Shown here one piece after another: positions 1 to 10,061 of a stretch of DNA of 64,000 nucleotides (position 1 is its first letter; every line of letters starts with the position of its first letter). The stretch spans positions 10,664,001 to 10,728,000 of the forward strand of contig OW051473.1 of assembly GCA_932521025.1 (NCBI GenBank), in the 5' to 3' direction. The notes under the pieces were generated by a model. The model saw nothing but the letters and a program-made list of their open reading frames with translations. It was not told where the DNA came from and ran no database searches. The translations under genes were made by a program, and so were the position numbers. The DNA is from Oscheius onirici (Eukaryota > Nematoda > Chromadorea > Rhabditida > Rhabditidae).

Positions 1-2032
1 CGTACGAAATTTCGCTAACGGAGAGTACCCAGAAAAAAGAAGTGGCACTCGCTATAAACTTTAAAACAAGTCGCTATCCAAACATATGTAATCAACAGGC
101 TTTGCTCCAAAAGTACAGTAGGGGTTTCGAAAACCTTCAATAGAGTGCTATGTTGTTGTCAGAGCAGGCTACAGTAGTCTGCAAAAGGGGATGTTTTGAG
201 CTCGGTACAATCATGTAAAAGTAATCTTCTCTAGAACACATACCGCACAAGACAGTTTCACCTGCTCTATCCAATAAAAAGAAAACAAGAACAGGTGGAA
301 ACCAAAGTTTTCTCACTATACTAACTGACTTTTTATTAAGCGATGGGAAGTTAAGCTTTAATGATGCTGTGGCTCAAATAAGCTTAATGTGATGACGGAA
401 ATTCTCCTGTGGGAAATTACACAGAAGATGAGAGCTTTGCTCCTATTCAGCCATGCCGTCAATTGGGATCCATGGCAACGCGACAAGTAGAGAGACGGTG
501 AAGATTACTTTTTTGATCGGAAGTAGTAAAATCCGCTTTGAATTGGATTAATTTTTACGACTACCATTATGTATATTCCAAATCGGAGCTTGTTGATGGG
601 ATGTGACATTATCGTTTCCCATACGTGTTCTTTAACTTTTTTTCCCCTAAATTTCAGACCAAAGACTCACACGTAGCCCATTAAATATGTGGTGGGTCAT
701 TTTTAGACGTTACTATGGCAATGCCCAACATGTCATTCCAGACCTTCTAGGAAATCGGCAATTTGGAAGACTGGCATGTTTAGGTCACAGCGTTTCCGCA
801 AAAGGAAGGAACCATTTCAGATCAAAAGTTTCACGCGTGAAGGCTACAACACTGAAAACAACAATATTGCTCCGCAGGCATGACAGTTAGACAGCCGCGT
901 CGTTGTGGCTGCAGAAGCTTGTAAAAACGTCGGACAGGGCAACACACATAATCATGTTTTGGTCAACCTAGTACTGTCTCCGACTGAGTTTGCTGATTTA
1001 ACTGTATTTTGGGATACACCAGCATTTAGCTTCTAAAAACTTGTAAAACCTGGAAAGAACACGACAAACTACTGTACAACTTACCCTCTGAAGAAGAGAT
1101 TGTTCTCCATGACAGTCATTGCCTCCACAGAAAAGCTGTTTGTGGCGACCGAGACCATGCCGCTCTTTCTGAAAGTAGAGGCTCCTCGTTGAGTGAGTGG
1201 TAGGCCAATGGCCGTTGCTAAGATCCCTCTGCCCTAACGGCGAATTTGTACTAGCGTAAAAATTTGCTACCTTTTTGGAAGAGGCAGGGATTTACTTCTA
1301 TGACGGTGTGGTTGAAACGGCTGCATCAAATGAAAAAAGTCGCAAGACAGTGGGCCATTATAGGAGCCAACAGGTAAGCCCGGATTATAGGAGACATTCT
1401 CAGTACTGCTATGCTTGCTAATAATGCGCTCAGGGACTAATCAGGGCTCATAAACAAGACCCGGTTTTGTAGCTGTTCGTGGATTTTGTACTTGTGCTCA
1501 CCTTGGTGCAGGTCGAGTCACGGCCGCTCGTTGAAGTTTGGGCAAAAAGGAGAACTTGAATTTGTCTTGCTGACGTGGAGCTCTTTCAGGAGCGGGACTC
1601 ACTAGTGGCACACGTCGTTGATTCTGCAGCCAGGCCGAAAACATCGACCGCCTTTTCCGGTTGCGCACCTAGGACATCACGTCATGAGGCTTTCCACAAC
1701 ACTGCCTAAGGGATGAAGAGTGGTGCGCACTCTAAGCGTCTATCGCGAACCGACTCCATAAATATATGCAGAATTGACTATAAGTGCTGAGGGAGGCCCG
1801 ATTCGGAAATGGTGGTATGATGCGGCTATAAGATGACAGAGGCTGGAGTAGAGAGCTAAGACCTACGTCTTGCAAATTTAATTTTATAATGGAGACGGAG
1901 GAACTGAATATGAATCTTCTAAAACAGAGGATTTTTGACGGGCAAGCATGTCATCAGCTATATACGATCAAGAATATCAACATTTCATCCATTAAACGTT
2001 ACAGTTTGTTAGGCAGTGAATCCCAAAGCTTC
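1..2032. other. Intergenic stretch, no gene recognised
   Basis: I see no convincing coding exon here; open frames are short and lack recognisable domains. One copy of the 39-bp dispersed repeat lies at about 881-909. The rest is unique-looking sequence of mixed composition. Confidence 0.5.
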
Positions 2033-2260
2033 TTAGTCGCACCAAGCGTTTCCACGAGTGCAGTGTCCTCCCTTGGTGTAACCGTGAGCACGACAGCATT
2101 CTTGAACACTTCCATCCTTTTGATGACAGACTTCATTGCAGGCTATAACATTGACGGAGCCGCAGAAGGCCATGGCTGAATCAATATTTACGCTGAAAAA
2201 GTGGACAGTACCAATCATGGCGTAGAAGACGAGCACGAGAAGAAAGCACTTGGGTGACAT
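2033..2260 (-). CDS. Small secreted cysteine-rich peptide, possibly antimicrobial
   Basis: A single-exon 75-residue protein. Residues 1 to about 31 form a typical signal peptide (KCFLLVLVFYAMIGTV then a polar stretch ending SAMA). The mature part has seven cysteines in the order C-x7-C-x3-C-x8-CC-x10-C-x5-C, with glycine and histidine next to the later cysteines (GYTKGGHC). This spacing resembles disulphide-rich defensin-like peptides of invertebrates, but I cannot assign a family. A TATA-like TATTTAAG lies on the minus strand at about 2312-2319, some 55 bases before the start codon, consistent with a short, strongly transcribed gene. An odd cysteine count would leave one unpaired, or the CC pair may not both bond. 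A host-defence role is inference only. Confidence 0.65.
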   Translation of the reverse strand: MSPKCFLLVLVFYAMIGTVHFFSVNIDSAMAFCGSVNVIACNEVCHQKDGSVQECCRAHGYTKGGHCTRGNAWCD

Positions 2261-2311
2261 TGGTAGAAGAGAACAACGAGTGTGTTGTGGAAACAGACTG
2301 TTGGCAGTAGC

Positions 2312-2319
2312 TTAAATAC
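2312..2319 (-). promoter_or_regulatory. TATA-like box of the 2033-2260 peptide gene
   Basis: The minus strand reads TATTTAAG about 55 bases upstream of the start codon at 2260, a usual distance for a TATA element with a short 5' leader. Confidence 0.4.
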
Positions 2320-2865
2320 AGGGCTAGGGCATAGCCAAGCCCATCTTCAATGATAAGAACATCTATAAGTTTCTGGCAGATTACAGCGAAAAATAGCTAT
2401 AGCATGACTGTTTGAATCCGAGACTTTTTTATTTTTGATAAGGGGATTGATAGGACTATGGACTTCTAATGAGTGGGCTAGACATTTGAGACCTTCTCTA
2501 TACAATAATCGGTTCAACCAACTGTATGCTCGGCTATCGAGGCATTCCGCTGTATCAAAGAATCGAGGAGTTTTAGAATGATCTGCTCGGATTGATCTCT
2601 CAAGCTACCAAAGGACCGGCTCGGCTGCCTGGAGCTGCCAGATTAACTTCGTGTCTTACCACTGGGACAAAACTTGCGATCGCTTTCTTCATAGACTGTC
2701 ATCTTATCCGAACTTTCCCTGTACAATAGTTTCAAGCTCGAACGGTACAGGCACATTGAATCTTGAAAGACTGTTGTAAAGTCTTTAGAAAACATAGGTT
2801 CAGTCGAACAAACGTAATATTCGGACTAGGCCAGCCAATCTAAAAGTATTTCTTTTTTGGGTAAT

Positions 2866-2882
2866 GGGGGGGGGGGGGGGGG
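2866..2882 (+). repeat. G17 homopolymer
   Basis: Seventeen consecutive G on the plus strand, able to form a G-quadruplex. Such runs are scattered in nematode genomes and are unstable when G4 helicases are missing (family knowledge). Confidence 0.9.
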
Positions 2883-3087
2883 TCGCAAAATTCAAACTAA
2901 CAATAGCGGCCATAATCTCCATTCGTGTCCCTGAAAGAGATCTGGGACACTTAACAATAAGAGACTCACACTCCTTTCATTCATACCATTGTCGCTGCCA
3001 AAGTGACTGTTTTTCGGTCCTCAAAATTTGAAAAACAATTTTATCATTGTTTTCTACTAAAAACAATTTAGCAAAAGAAAAATTCTC

Positions 3088-3160
3088 CTGGCGGACTCGA
3101 ACCAGGGTCGTTTGCGTCAAACGCGGCGCCACTTACCACTACAAAAATTTCGTGCGGACA
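3088..3160 (-). repeat. tRNA-derived SINE-like element or tRNA pseudogene
   Basis: On the minus strand an A-box-like TAGTGGTAAGTGGC is followed about 30 bases later by a perfect B-box GGTTCGAGTCC. The flanking arms do not form a regular T-stem or acceptor stem, so this is not a working tRNA. The B-box context (CGACCCTGGTTCGAGTCCG) resembles the element at 50330-50400. Confidence 0.5.
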
Positions 3161-4132
3161 TACAAACAAACACACACAGAGTCCGCTACAGACACCATAG
3201 CATTTTAATAGTTTAGACCATGTTTAGTTTTTCTCCTCGTTATCTTACCTTCTTAAAAATATCCAATATTTACAGGATTCATACATGGTCCTTCATCTTG
3301 CCGGTCTCCTTGTGGTTATAAAAACGGATGGGAAAGACTTCAGACGGTACATTCTTCAAACACAACGGCTTCAATTAGGTTCCTAAAAACCGTAAAAGAA
3401 AAGAAGCTACAAGACGAGATACCTATAGAAGGAGACGGAAACCTACAAAGCCTACGTGAAGAAAGGACCATGCTTCAAAAATGCCAAAATTGTCGAAGAC
3501 CCGGAGAACGGTAACTTTTTAGTTCACAGGAAAGACATTCTTTTTCCAGTAAATATAGAGCCTTTTTTTCGTTCAGGCCAGGGCCGCGACTAACCTGTTT
3601 GTTCGAAGAGCCGCTCTTGTCTAATATATCCTTGGTACAGCGAATAAATAAAATTAAAAAGAATTTTTAGTGTGTTTGACTATTTCTTTGACAAGTTTAA
3701 GCTCAATTTTAAGCACCATGACAACCCACGATCAAATATATAGAACATGGCGGAACTGAACTGTTTTTTGGGTAAAGTAAGCAAATCTCGAGCATATTTA
3801 ATCAGTTGAACATACTGACCATTTTTCCCCCACTTTGTATGTCTCTCCTCACTCATGAAGGAACCGTTTCAAACCTAGCAAAGAAACCCGCAAATATCGG
3901 TTTAAAACTGGTTTTCGCTGCGGGAGCCGTGCCCCCACGACCAAACGGACTCAAAACAACAGGAAAAAATGGCGGCAAGATGTAAACAACTGCATTTCGA
4001 TCGAGGCACTCTCTGTTTCTGTTTCCTGTCTACCTAATCTTTTAAGCTACTGGTCAAGAAGCTCACTATTCGTTCATGGTATTCTCTTCCTAGACGTCTA
4101 GATCCATATGCTCCATATTTTTGCCGTTTAGT

Positions 4133-7100
4133 ATGCTCTACGCCGTCTTGACAGTCCTCAGGTAAGGTTCCCAGAATGAAAATTCTAAAATATTTCAGTC
4201 AAATTTACTGCAATGGACCAATTCTGCGAATGGTGCAGGACTCGTTCATGTTCCCCGACTCGAAGACTTTTGTTGACATGAGTCTCAAATTTGATCCAGG
4301 TAAGCGGAAAAACAACCGTCAGCAAAAATTAATTTTAGTTACAACCCTGAAAAACTTCGATCTTCTCGGCGACGACCAGAACAATGCCGAAAAATTACGA
4401 GAATTTGTGGGTCTTCATTTTAATCCTCCAGGAACGGAACTTATTGAATGGTAAAGGTCTAAAAATTTTCCAGAAATTATCAAATTGTAGCTATCCATCA
4501 GATTACATGGATTTCCCGTCGAACTTTCTGCACATTCACGATTACGATCAAAGACGATGGGCTTTGAGCCTTCATCGGCTTTGGAAGGAGCTTTGTCGAC
4601 GGGTAAGTCTCACCCTCTATTGCTAAAAAGTTCAGGTGAGGGATGATGTGCGGGTCAATCAGGATCGATATTCACTGTTATACGTCCCACATCCGTTCGT
4701 CATTCCTGGGGGCCGTTTCAGGGAGTTTTATTACTGGTAAACTTCGTTTCTTAGTCATTTTGAGAACAAGTCCAGACTGTTTTGAAGCGAGCCACAAGCA
4801 GCATTTGAAGTCAGAGTCTCTTCTGGTGCGTGTTCAAAAAAGGCAAAATAATTTTCACCGAAGTAGAGAATTGTTGTTTTGCAGTCGAAGCGCTAACCGT
4901 CTCAGCCAAACGTAAAATTCTGCCAAGGTTTGTCAAGACACATATTTTAGATAATCAGTAATTGCTTGAGGTTCGCTTTAAGGCCACTCCTCTAGCGAAT
5001 TTTCTTTGCGCACCGCATAACTTTTTGTTCGAGCCATAACAATGACGTTCGATGATCCACAGAACATGTTGTGAAGTTTAGAACCACAGACTTAGCAAAA
5101 TGAATAAGTGTTGTTAAAAAATTAAATCTTAAAATTACTCTTTCAGGGACTCATTCTGGATAGTCAAGGGTCTGCTCTTCAGTGAGATGTACGACACGGC
5201 TAAAGGGATGATCAAAAACTTGGCCTTTATGGTCGACAGGTATGTCCTCTCGTTAACTTTTTTCAATGGCTTTCAGACACGGATTTGTACCTAACGGAGG
5301 CCGAGTTTACTACTTAACAAGATCACAGCCTCCCTTACTAATCCCAATGGTCTATGACTTTTATCTTTCCACGGGAGACTTGGAGTTTGTCTTGGTGAGA
5401 TTTTCCATCCCTTTTATGTTTTCTTCCAGGAAATCCTACCAACTTTGGAACGAGAGTACACATTTTGGGTGGAGCAGCGTTCCAGCCAGTACTATGACCC
5501 CGAAGGGAAGTTTAGGTGCGAACATTTTCTTGTCCTGAACAAACAATCCCCGATATAGGTTCCCGTATTATCAGTACAAGGCGAGTCTGTCGATGCCGAG
5601 GCCAGAGTCGTACCGGGAGGACAAAGAACTTGTTGACGAGATCAGTGACGAAGGTAATAAACAATCTGTCAGTTTGAACTTAGTTTTGGTTCAGAAGAAA
5701 AAATACGAGTTTGGTCGGAAGTGGCGTCGGCGGCCGAGACGGGATGGGACTTTTCCACAAGATGGTTTTCACAGAGCGGCGATCGACGGCACCATATGAA
5801 GAGTATAAGGTTTTAAATTCCATCAAGCTTTAAAAAATTGATTTTCAGAACCTGGAGCATCGTTCCAGTTGACTTGAACGCCTTTATGTGTGCAAATTCC
5901 CGGATCCTAGCCAGTTTGTATGAAATCAGAGGTAGGATAATCTAGTTTTAAATTTTTCGTCTTTTAGGTGACTTGAAGAAGATGGAGCACTATAATGAGC
6001 GCTACAAGTGGGCCAAGCGGCAAATGCAAGAGATTCACTGGAATGAGACGGACGGAATTTGGTACGACTACGATCTGGAGAAGCAGATTCACTCTACTAC
6101 GTACTACGTCTCAAACGCCATTCCTCTCTACGCAAAGTGCTTTGATGATATTGATAGCGAGAAAGGACACAGGGTCTACAAGTACCTTCTGGTGAGCGTT
6201 CTCTGCCTCTCTGCCCTCTGTCCCTTTCTTCTTCTGTGCCCCTCTCTATCCGTCACTCTGTCTCAAATAAATACAGTATGCGAATTAAGTTTTAAAACAC
6301 TTGGCGATATCTCCCTTGTTTTTCAAGCAAATCAAGCAAACAAAAATGGGTTTTGACGATGTTCATTCAGGCACTTCTGTGCCAAAAAATCAGCTTGCTA
6401 GGTGCTGTTTTCAAAAAGTTACAGAGTTTTGATCACAGGTAAATTTTGTATCCTTACCTATATCCCAGCCCTCCTGGAGGCATGAATAAAAAATTTTCAT
6501 TCATGTCTCTAGGAGGGCTGGGATATTGGTGAGGGTACAAAAATCACATGTGATCAAAACCCTGCAACTTTTTGAAAACAGCACCTAGCAAGCTGATTTT
6601 TTGGCACAGAAGTGCCTGAATGAACATCGTCAAAACCCATTTTTGTTTGCTTGATTTGCTTGAAAAACAAGGGAGATATCGCCAAGTGTTTTAAAGCTCA
6701 AATCGCATACTGTAGTATAAAACTTTTCAGAGAGAAGGAGTGATGAACTTTACCAAAGGACTCCCCACGTCCCTTGCAATGGGAAGTGAGCAACAGTGGG
6801 ACAAGGACAACGCCTGGCCACCCATGATTCACATGGTCATTGAAGGATTCCGTACAACTGGAGACGGAGTCCTGATGAAGTTGGCCGAGACTATGGCCAC
6901 ATCCTGGCTCAGCAACACGTACAAGTCTTTCCTGCGTACCCACGCCATGTTTGAAAAGTACAATGTCAGTCTACTGAATGAGGATGGTGCCGGTTCTGGT
7001 GGAGAGTACGAAGTACAGGTAATGAGTATGTCCTAAACTCTTTTTAAGAAAATTTTCCAGAAAGGCTTCGGCTGGACAAATGGCGTGATTCTGGATCTAT

Positions 7101-7186
7101 TAGACAAGTACGGACATCTGGTCAAGTCAGGGGATTCCAAGTCGATATGGGCCGTTGTCCTTAGTATATTTGTACTAATTTTGTGA
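4133..7186 (+). CDS. tre: Trehalase, glycoside hydrolase family 37
   Basis: Hydrolyses trehalose to two glucoses. About eleven exons were followed. The start is ATG 4133, giving a short hydrophobic leader (MLYAVLTVLSS), then QIYCNGPILRMVQ and FPDSKTFVDM typical of the N-terminus. The family signatures are present: PGGRFREFYYWDSFW across the 4734/5147 junction, GFVPNGGRVYYLTRSQPPLL in the exon at 5273, ETGWDFSTRWF near 5735, and QQWDKDNAWPPMIHMVIEGF near 6795. The last exon, from about 7063, ends in a hydrophobic tail (WAVVLSIFVLIL) suggesting a GPI signal or C-terminal membrane anchor, so the enzyme is probably extracellular and membrane-bound. The intron 6191-6730 carries a 443-bp palindromic MITE. 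Introns elsewhere are 33-60 nt apart from one of about 410. AATAAA at 7201 follows the stop. The reading frame seems intact. Confidence 0.93.
6272..6714. mobile_element. Palindromic MITE, Tc1/mariner-like, inside a trehalase intron
   Basis: Left arm from 6272 and right arm ending at 6714 are near-perfect inverted copies of about 165-200 bp. The termini read TA-CAGTATGCGA and TCGCATACTG-TA, that is, a 10-bp inverted repeat beginning CAGT flanked by TA, as in Tc1/mariner-type elements. The centre contains a second palindrome (TATCCCAGCCCTCC at 6461 and GGAGGGCTGGGATA at 6512). There is no coding capacity, so it must depend on a transposase made elsewhere. Confidence 0.85.
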
Positions 7187-7200
7187 TTTTGACAAGTAGA

Positions 7201-7206
7201 AATAAA
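7201..7206 (+). terminator. Polyadenylation signal of the trehalase gene
   Basis: AATAAA lies 15 bases after the trehalase stop codon. The convergent gene at 7321-8406 has its own AATAAA on the minus strand at 7298-7303, so the two transcripts end within about 100 bp of each other. Confidence 0.6.
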
Positions 7207-7320
7207 TATTCGAAGTTCTAGTCCCTCTGGGTTCACAGCGACTGTCACGTCTCTGATCCCATTATAATTGGACAACTGGATTACATAGTTTAAAGGGTTT
7301 ATTAAAACGGAACTAACAAT

Positions 7321-8406
7321 TCAATTTTGAGTGTCAACATACTGTGAGGCGTAGACTCCAAAGCCCCATTTTTCTCCAAATTGATAGAGGCATGTCTGAG
7401 AATAGACGAGGTTTTTGGAAGGAGAGGAAAAAACTTACATCTGCAGCGCTTGCAATGGGATAGAAAGAAGTTCCTGCCCATTTAAAAAAGAAGACATTGT
7501 AGTAATCTGTCGTGGAGAAGGCTTTGTAAGCTGCAGAGATGTTGACGTTTCTCTCGAAAAACTTGGCTCGATTGACTCCGACGACCTGAAAGAATTTTTT
7601 TGGTCTCTTTCTTGGGGTATTGTGATTTTCAGCAATTTTTTTGCGCATACTTAGGAAAATGGATAAATTTTTTGGATTGGATTAAGGCAAAGTAGGACGT
7701 TGAAGACACTGTGGCGATTTCAAGTTTTAGCCCCGGGTACTGTATCTAAACTATTAAAAAGCTATGGTGTCTGTGGCGGAGTCAGAATGACGATAACTAG
7801 ACTTTCACAATATCTTTTCAAAAATCTACAGATTTTCTTCAAAACGATAGAAAAATGTCTTACCATCGTGGCTACATCATCCAACCACGTACAGTAGACA
7901 TCTCCCAGCTGATTGTTCTTCTTCTTGTCAATCATGTAAAACTGAGACTTCAGCTGGAAGTAATATAGTTCTACGCGATAAAACGCTTTCTACCTCAGCT
8001 GACTTGAACTTGCTCAAGTATCCCGTCGACAGCTTGTCGAACAAAAAGTCTGCATACTTTTGTAGTGACAAGCGATGCTTAAAATATCCGCAGCAATCTT
8101 TTAAAGCATTGGATGGATCAAAGTAGTTGTATTTCTGAAAGCTGTGAATTTTGAATAGCCGCCAAACACACCTCTATATTAACCGATTTAATGGTTTTGT
8201 TACAGAGAGCCATAACTCCGCTCAGTCCTTTAGCTTTGGAGAAAGCTGTCGTCTGAACTTGACATTAAAAAAACGGTTGCCCAAACCTGAGCTTTTGTAG
8301 CATCCGGCCCCAGGTACAGAACTTGACTCAAAGCATAGGGTTCAATTGTTTGCCATTGATGATTTTGGGCAGTTACTGAAGAGACGAGAAGTATGGCCCA
8401 GAACAT
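7321..8406 (-). CDS. Secreted protein of unknown family
   Basis: Six exons join in frame to about 235 residues. The start at 8406 gives a signal peptide (MFWAILLVSSVTA, then QNHQW). Later pieces include LSGVMALCNKTIKSVN, YFDPSNALKDCCGYFKHRL, YMIDKKKNNQLGDVYCTW, VVGVNRAKFFERNVNIS, FFKWAGTSFYPIASAAD and the end CLYQFGEKWGFGVYASQYV. There are a few cysteines and many aromatic residues, with no transmembrane segment after the leader. I do not recognise the family. Introns are 34-40 nt except one of about 270 nt between 7597 and 7867. It lies tail-to-tail with the trehalase gene. A minus-strand AATAAA at 7298 fits its 3' end. Confidence 0.75.
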
Positions 8407-9549
8407 TTTGGAATGTGGAGCCTGATCCCGGCACGGTGGGTATATGTCGAGCTCGGGCGCAATCTTTGCGCTCAGAAGGGATATATCTCGTTAAACTTCA
8501 ATTGAGGGGTGAGTCAGAGGGGGTTCAAAGGTACAACAGAACAGTTCCGTACGGCATGTTTGATGCTAGAACGAAGAAATTGAACTGCACGTAGTGCTCA
8601 GCCCTACGTGATGGTTTCGTACTGATAAAACGTCCTCTTTGGAATAGCCCAAAAAGATCTCTGGTTCACGTGTTTCCTCTTTTTCTGAGCGACAAGGAAT
8701 TAGCGTTTACCACAGCTGCTTTGTATGAAGCTGTTCTAGATCTGTCTAAATAGAAGAGGCTCATTTTACCTACGTTCATTATCATGACAGCACAATAGAG
8801 GAAAACATCTAAAAAGTAGGGAACAGAATGAAGAGCCTATCCAGCGGCTGAGCCATGGAGAACAGCCTCTTCTTAAAAATCCTGAAAAGCAAGACAATCG
8901 GGTAAGGACATTTCTTTAGTTACCCGCTTCGGGGTTTTAACGAAAGATACGACATGCTATGCTGCAGCCACCGAGCTGCAAGAAGAGTCAATGAAGTACA
9001 GCATCAGGGATCCATCTAAATCGTCAAAAAATATTATAGGAATACTTTCTCACGTTGTTTGTGAGAAATTTTCATTTACACATCAGAGTCAAGGAGCCAG
9101 AGACTCAGTTTGTAGACACGGTCTGAGGGAACTGTCCCACAATGTTTTGACTACTTAGGCCGAGAAGAATGGCAAGTCAAAGCCTAAACTTATCAATTTC
9201 TAAACAACGAGTCAACTAAACATACCACATCTGCACGAACAACTTCTCGTTGAAGTTTTAAGAAGACACTGGATCAGCACCTGTCTGTGTCTCATGGGAG
9301 CGGCACACCTGAAAAAAGTATGTGGTTATGCTCCGTGTTTAATGTCTTTAAAGCCTGAAAGAAGCACTTTTAATAAAAAATCACTAATTACCTGGAAAGA
9401 CCAGAGAAGTTATTGGGTAGGAGTTTGGCAACGCTCCAGACTGAAGCTGATGATGACAATGTCGAGAATCATCGTCAGCAAATATACCACGTATCAGATA
9501 GCTATAAGGAATGTTTTTTAGTTAAACTACTGTAAATACTTATACATTA
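8407..9549. other. Intergenic stretch
   Basis: No exon or repeat stands out. Short open frames (for example plus strand 8346-8594 and 9294-9521) have no signal peptide, domain or convincing splice pattern. Confidence 0.45.
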
Positions 9550-10061
9550 TTCACGAACATCGATGGTGACGAACATCCCATCGAGAGGGAGATATTCAGT
9601 CTACTGGGAGATCGCGTGAAGTCCGTTCGTTCGTAAATTCCACGCTCACCACGGGATATTCTTGCCCCCGAACGCTGTCAACGGTCAGCACATGGACATC
9701 GAGCTCTCCAGACTGGAGCAGAGTCTGTTTTGCTGTCCCTTGTAGAACCAGCCTTTGCTCGAATCCGTTGGAGAGAAGCCACTGTCGAAGCAAGCAGTGC
9801 ATCCGATTTTTCCTCGTTCACGTACGATCCTGACGCCATCAATGTTTCCTGCCCTTTGCTGTTCACGACGACCAAGGGAGTGACTGATACATCTCTTCCG
9901 AGACCCCGTAGCAGACGTACTTTCTTAGCAGCGTCCGCTCCAGAAAATCTCTTGCAGAATCCGTCGCTAGTGATCTTCATGAGACATTGAGCCTTGCACG
10001 GTACTTTCCCAAAGTTGACTTCATTTAAGAAAGTCTGAAATGCCGTAATAATGTTTTGCAA
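9550..10061 (-). pseudogene. Broken superfamily 1 helicase fragment (UPF1/DNA2-like C-terminal half)
   Basis: Three reading frames in succession give the motif order of the second RecA domain of SF1 helicases. The first frame has VTPLVVVNSKGQETLMASGS and YVNEEKSDALL (motif IV region). After a frame change at about 9800 comes RQWLLSNGF and then LTVDSVRGQEYPVVSVEFT, which matches motif V (VDSxQGxE). After another change at about 9620 comes RSPSRLNISLSMG, which matches motif VI (RLNVALTRA) but has lost its second arginine. There are no splice sites at the frame changes and no helicase motifs I-III upstream, so this looks like a decayed fragment rather than a gene. Assignment rests on motif order only. 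Confidence 0.6.

Larger units (their letters stand above)
2264..4132. other. Intergenic stretch with G-tract, tRNA-like SINE remnant and a possible short TATA gene
   Basis: This stretch holds an uninterrupted run of 17 G at 2866-2882 and a tRNA-like element at about 3088-3160. At 3315-3321 there is TTATAAA on the plus strand, followed by about 270 bases with a possible short reading frame (residues like YKAYVKKGPCFKNAKIVEDP around 3436-3500) after an ATAG acceptor-like site at about 3427. I could not build a complete gene from it, so it is only a candidate. Confidence 0.35.
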
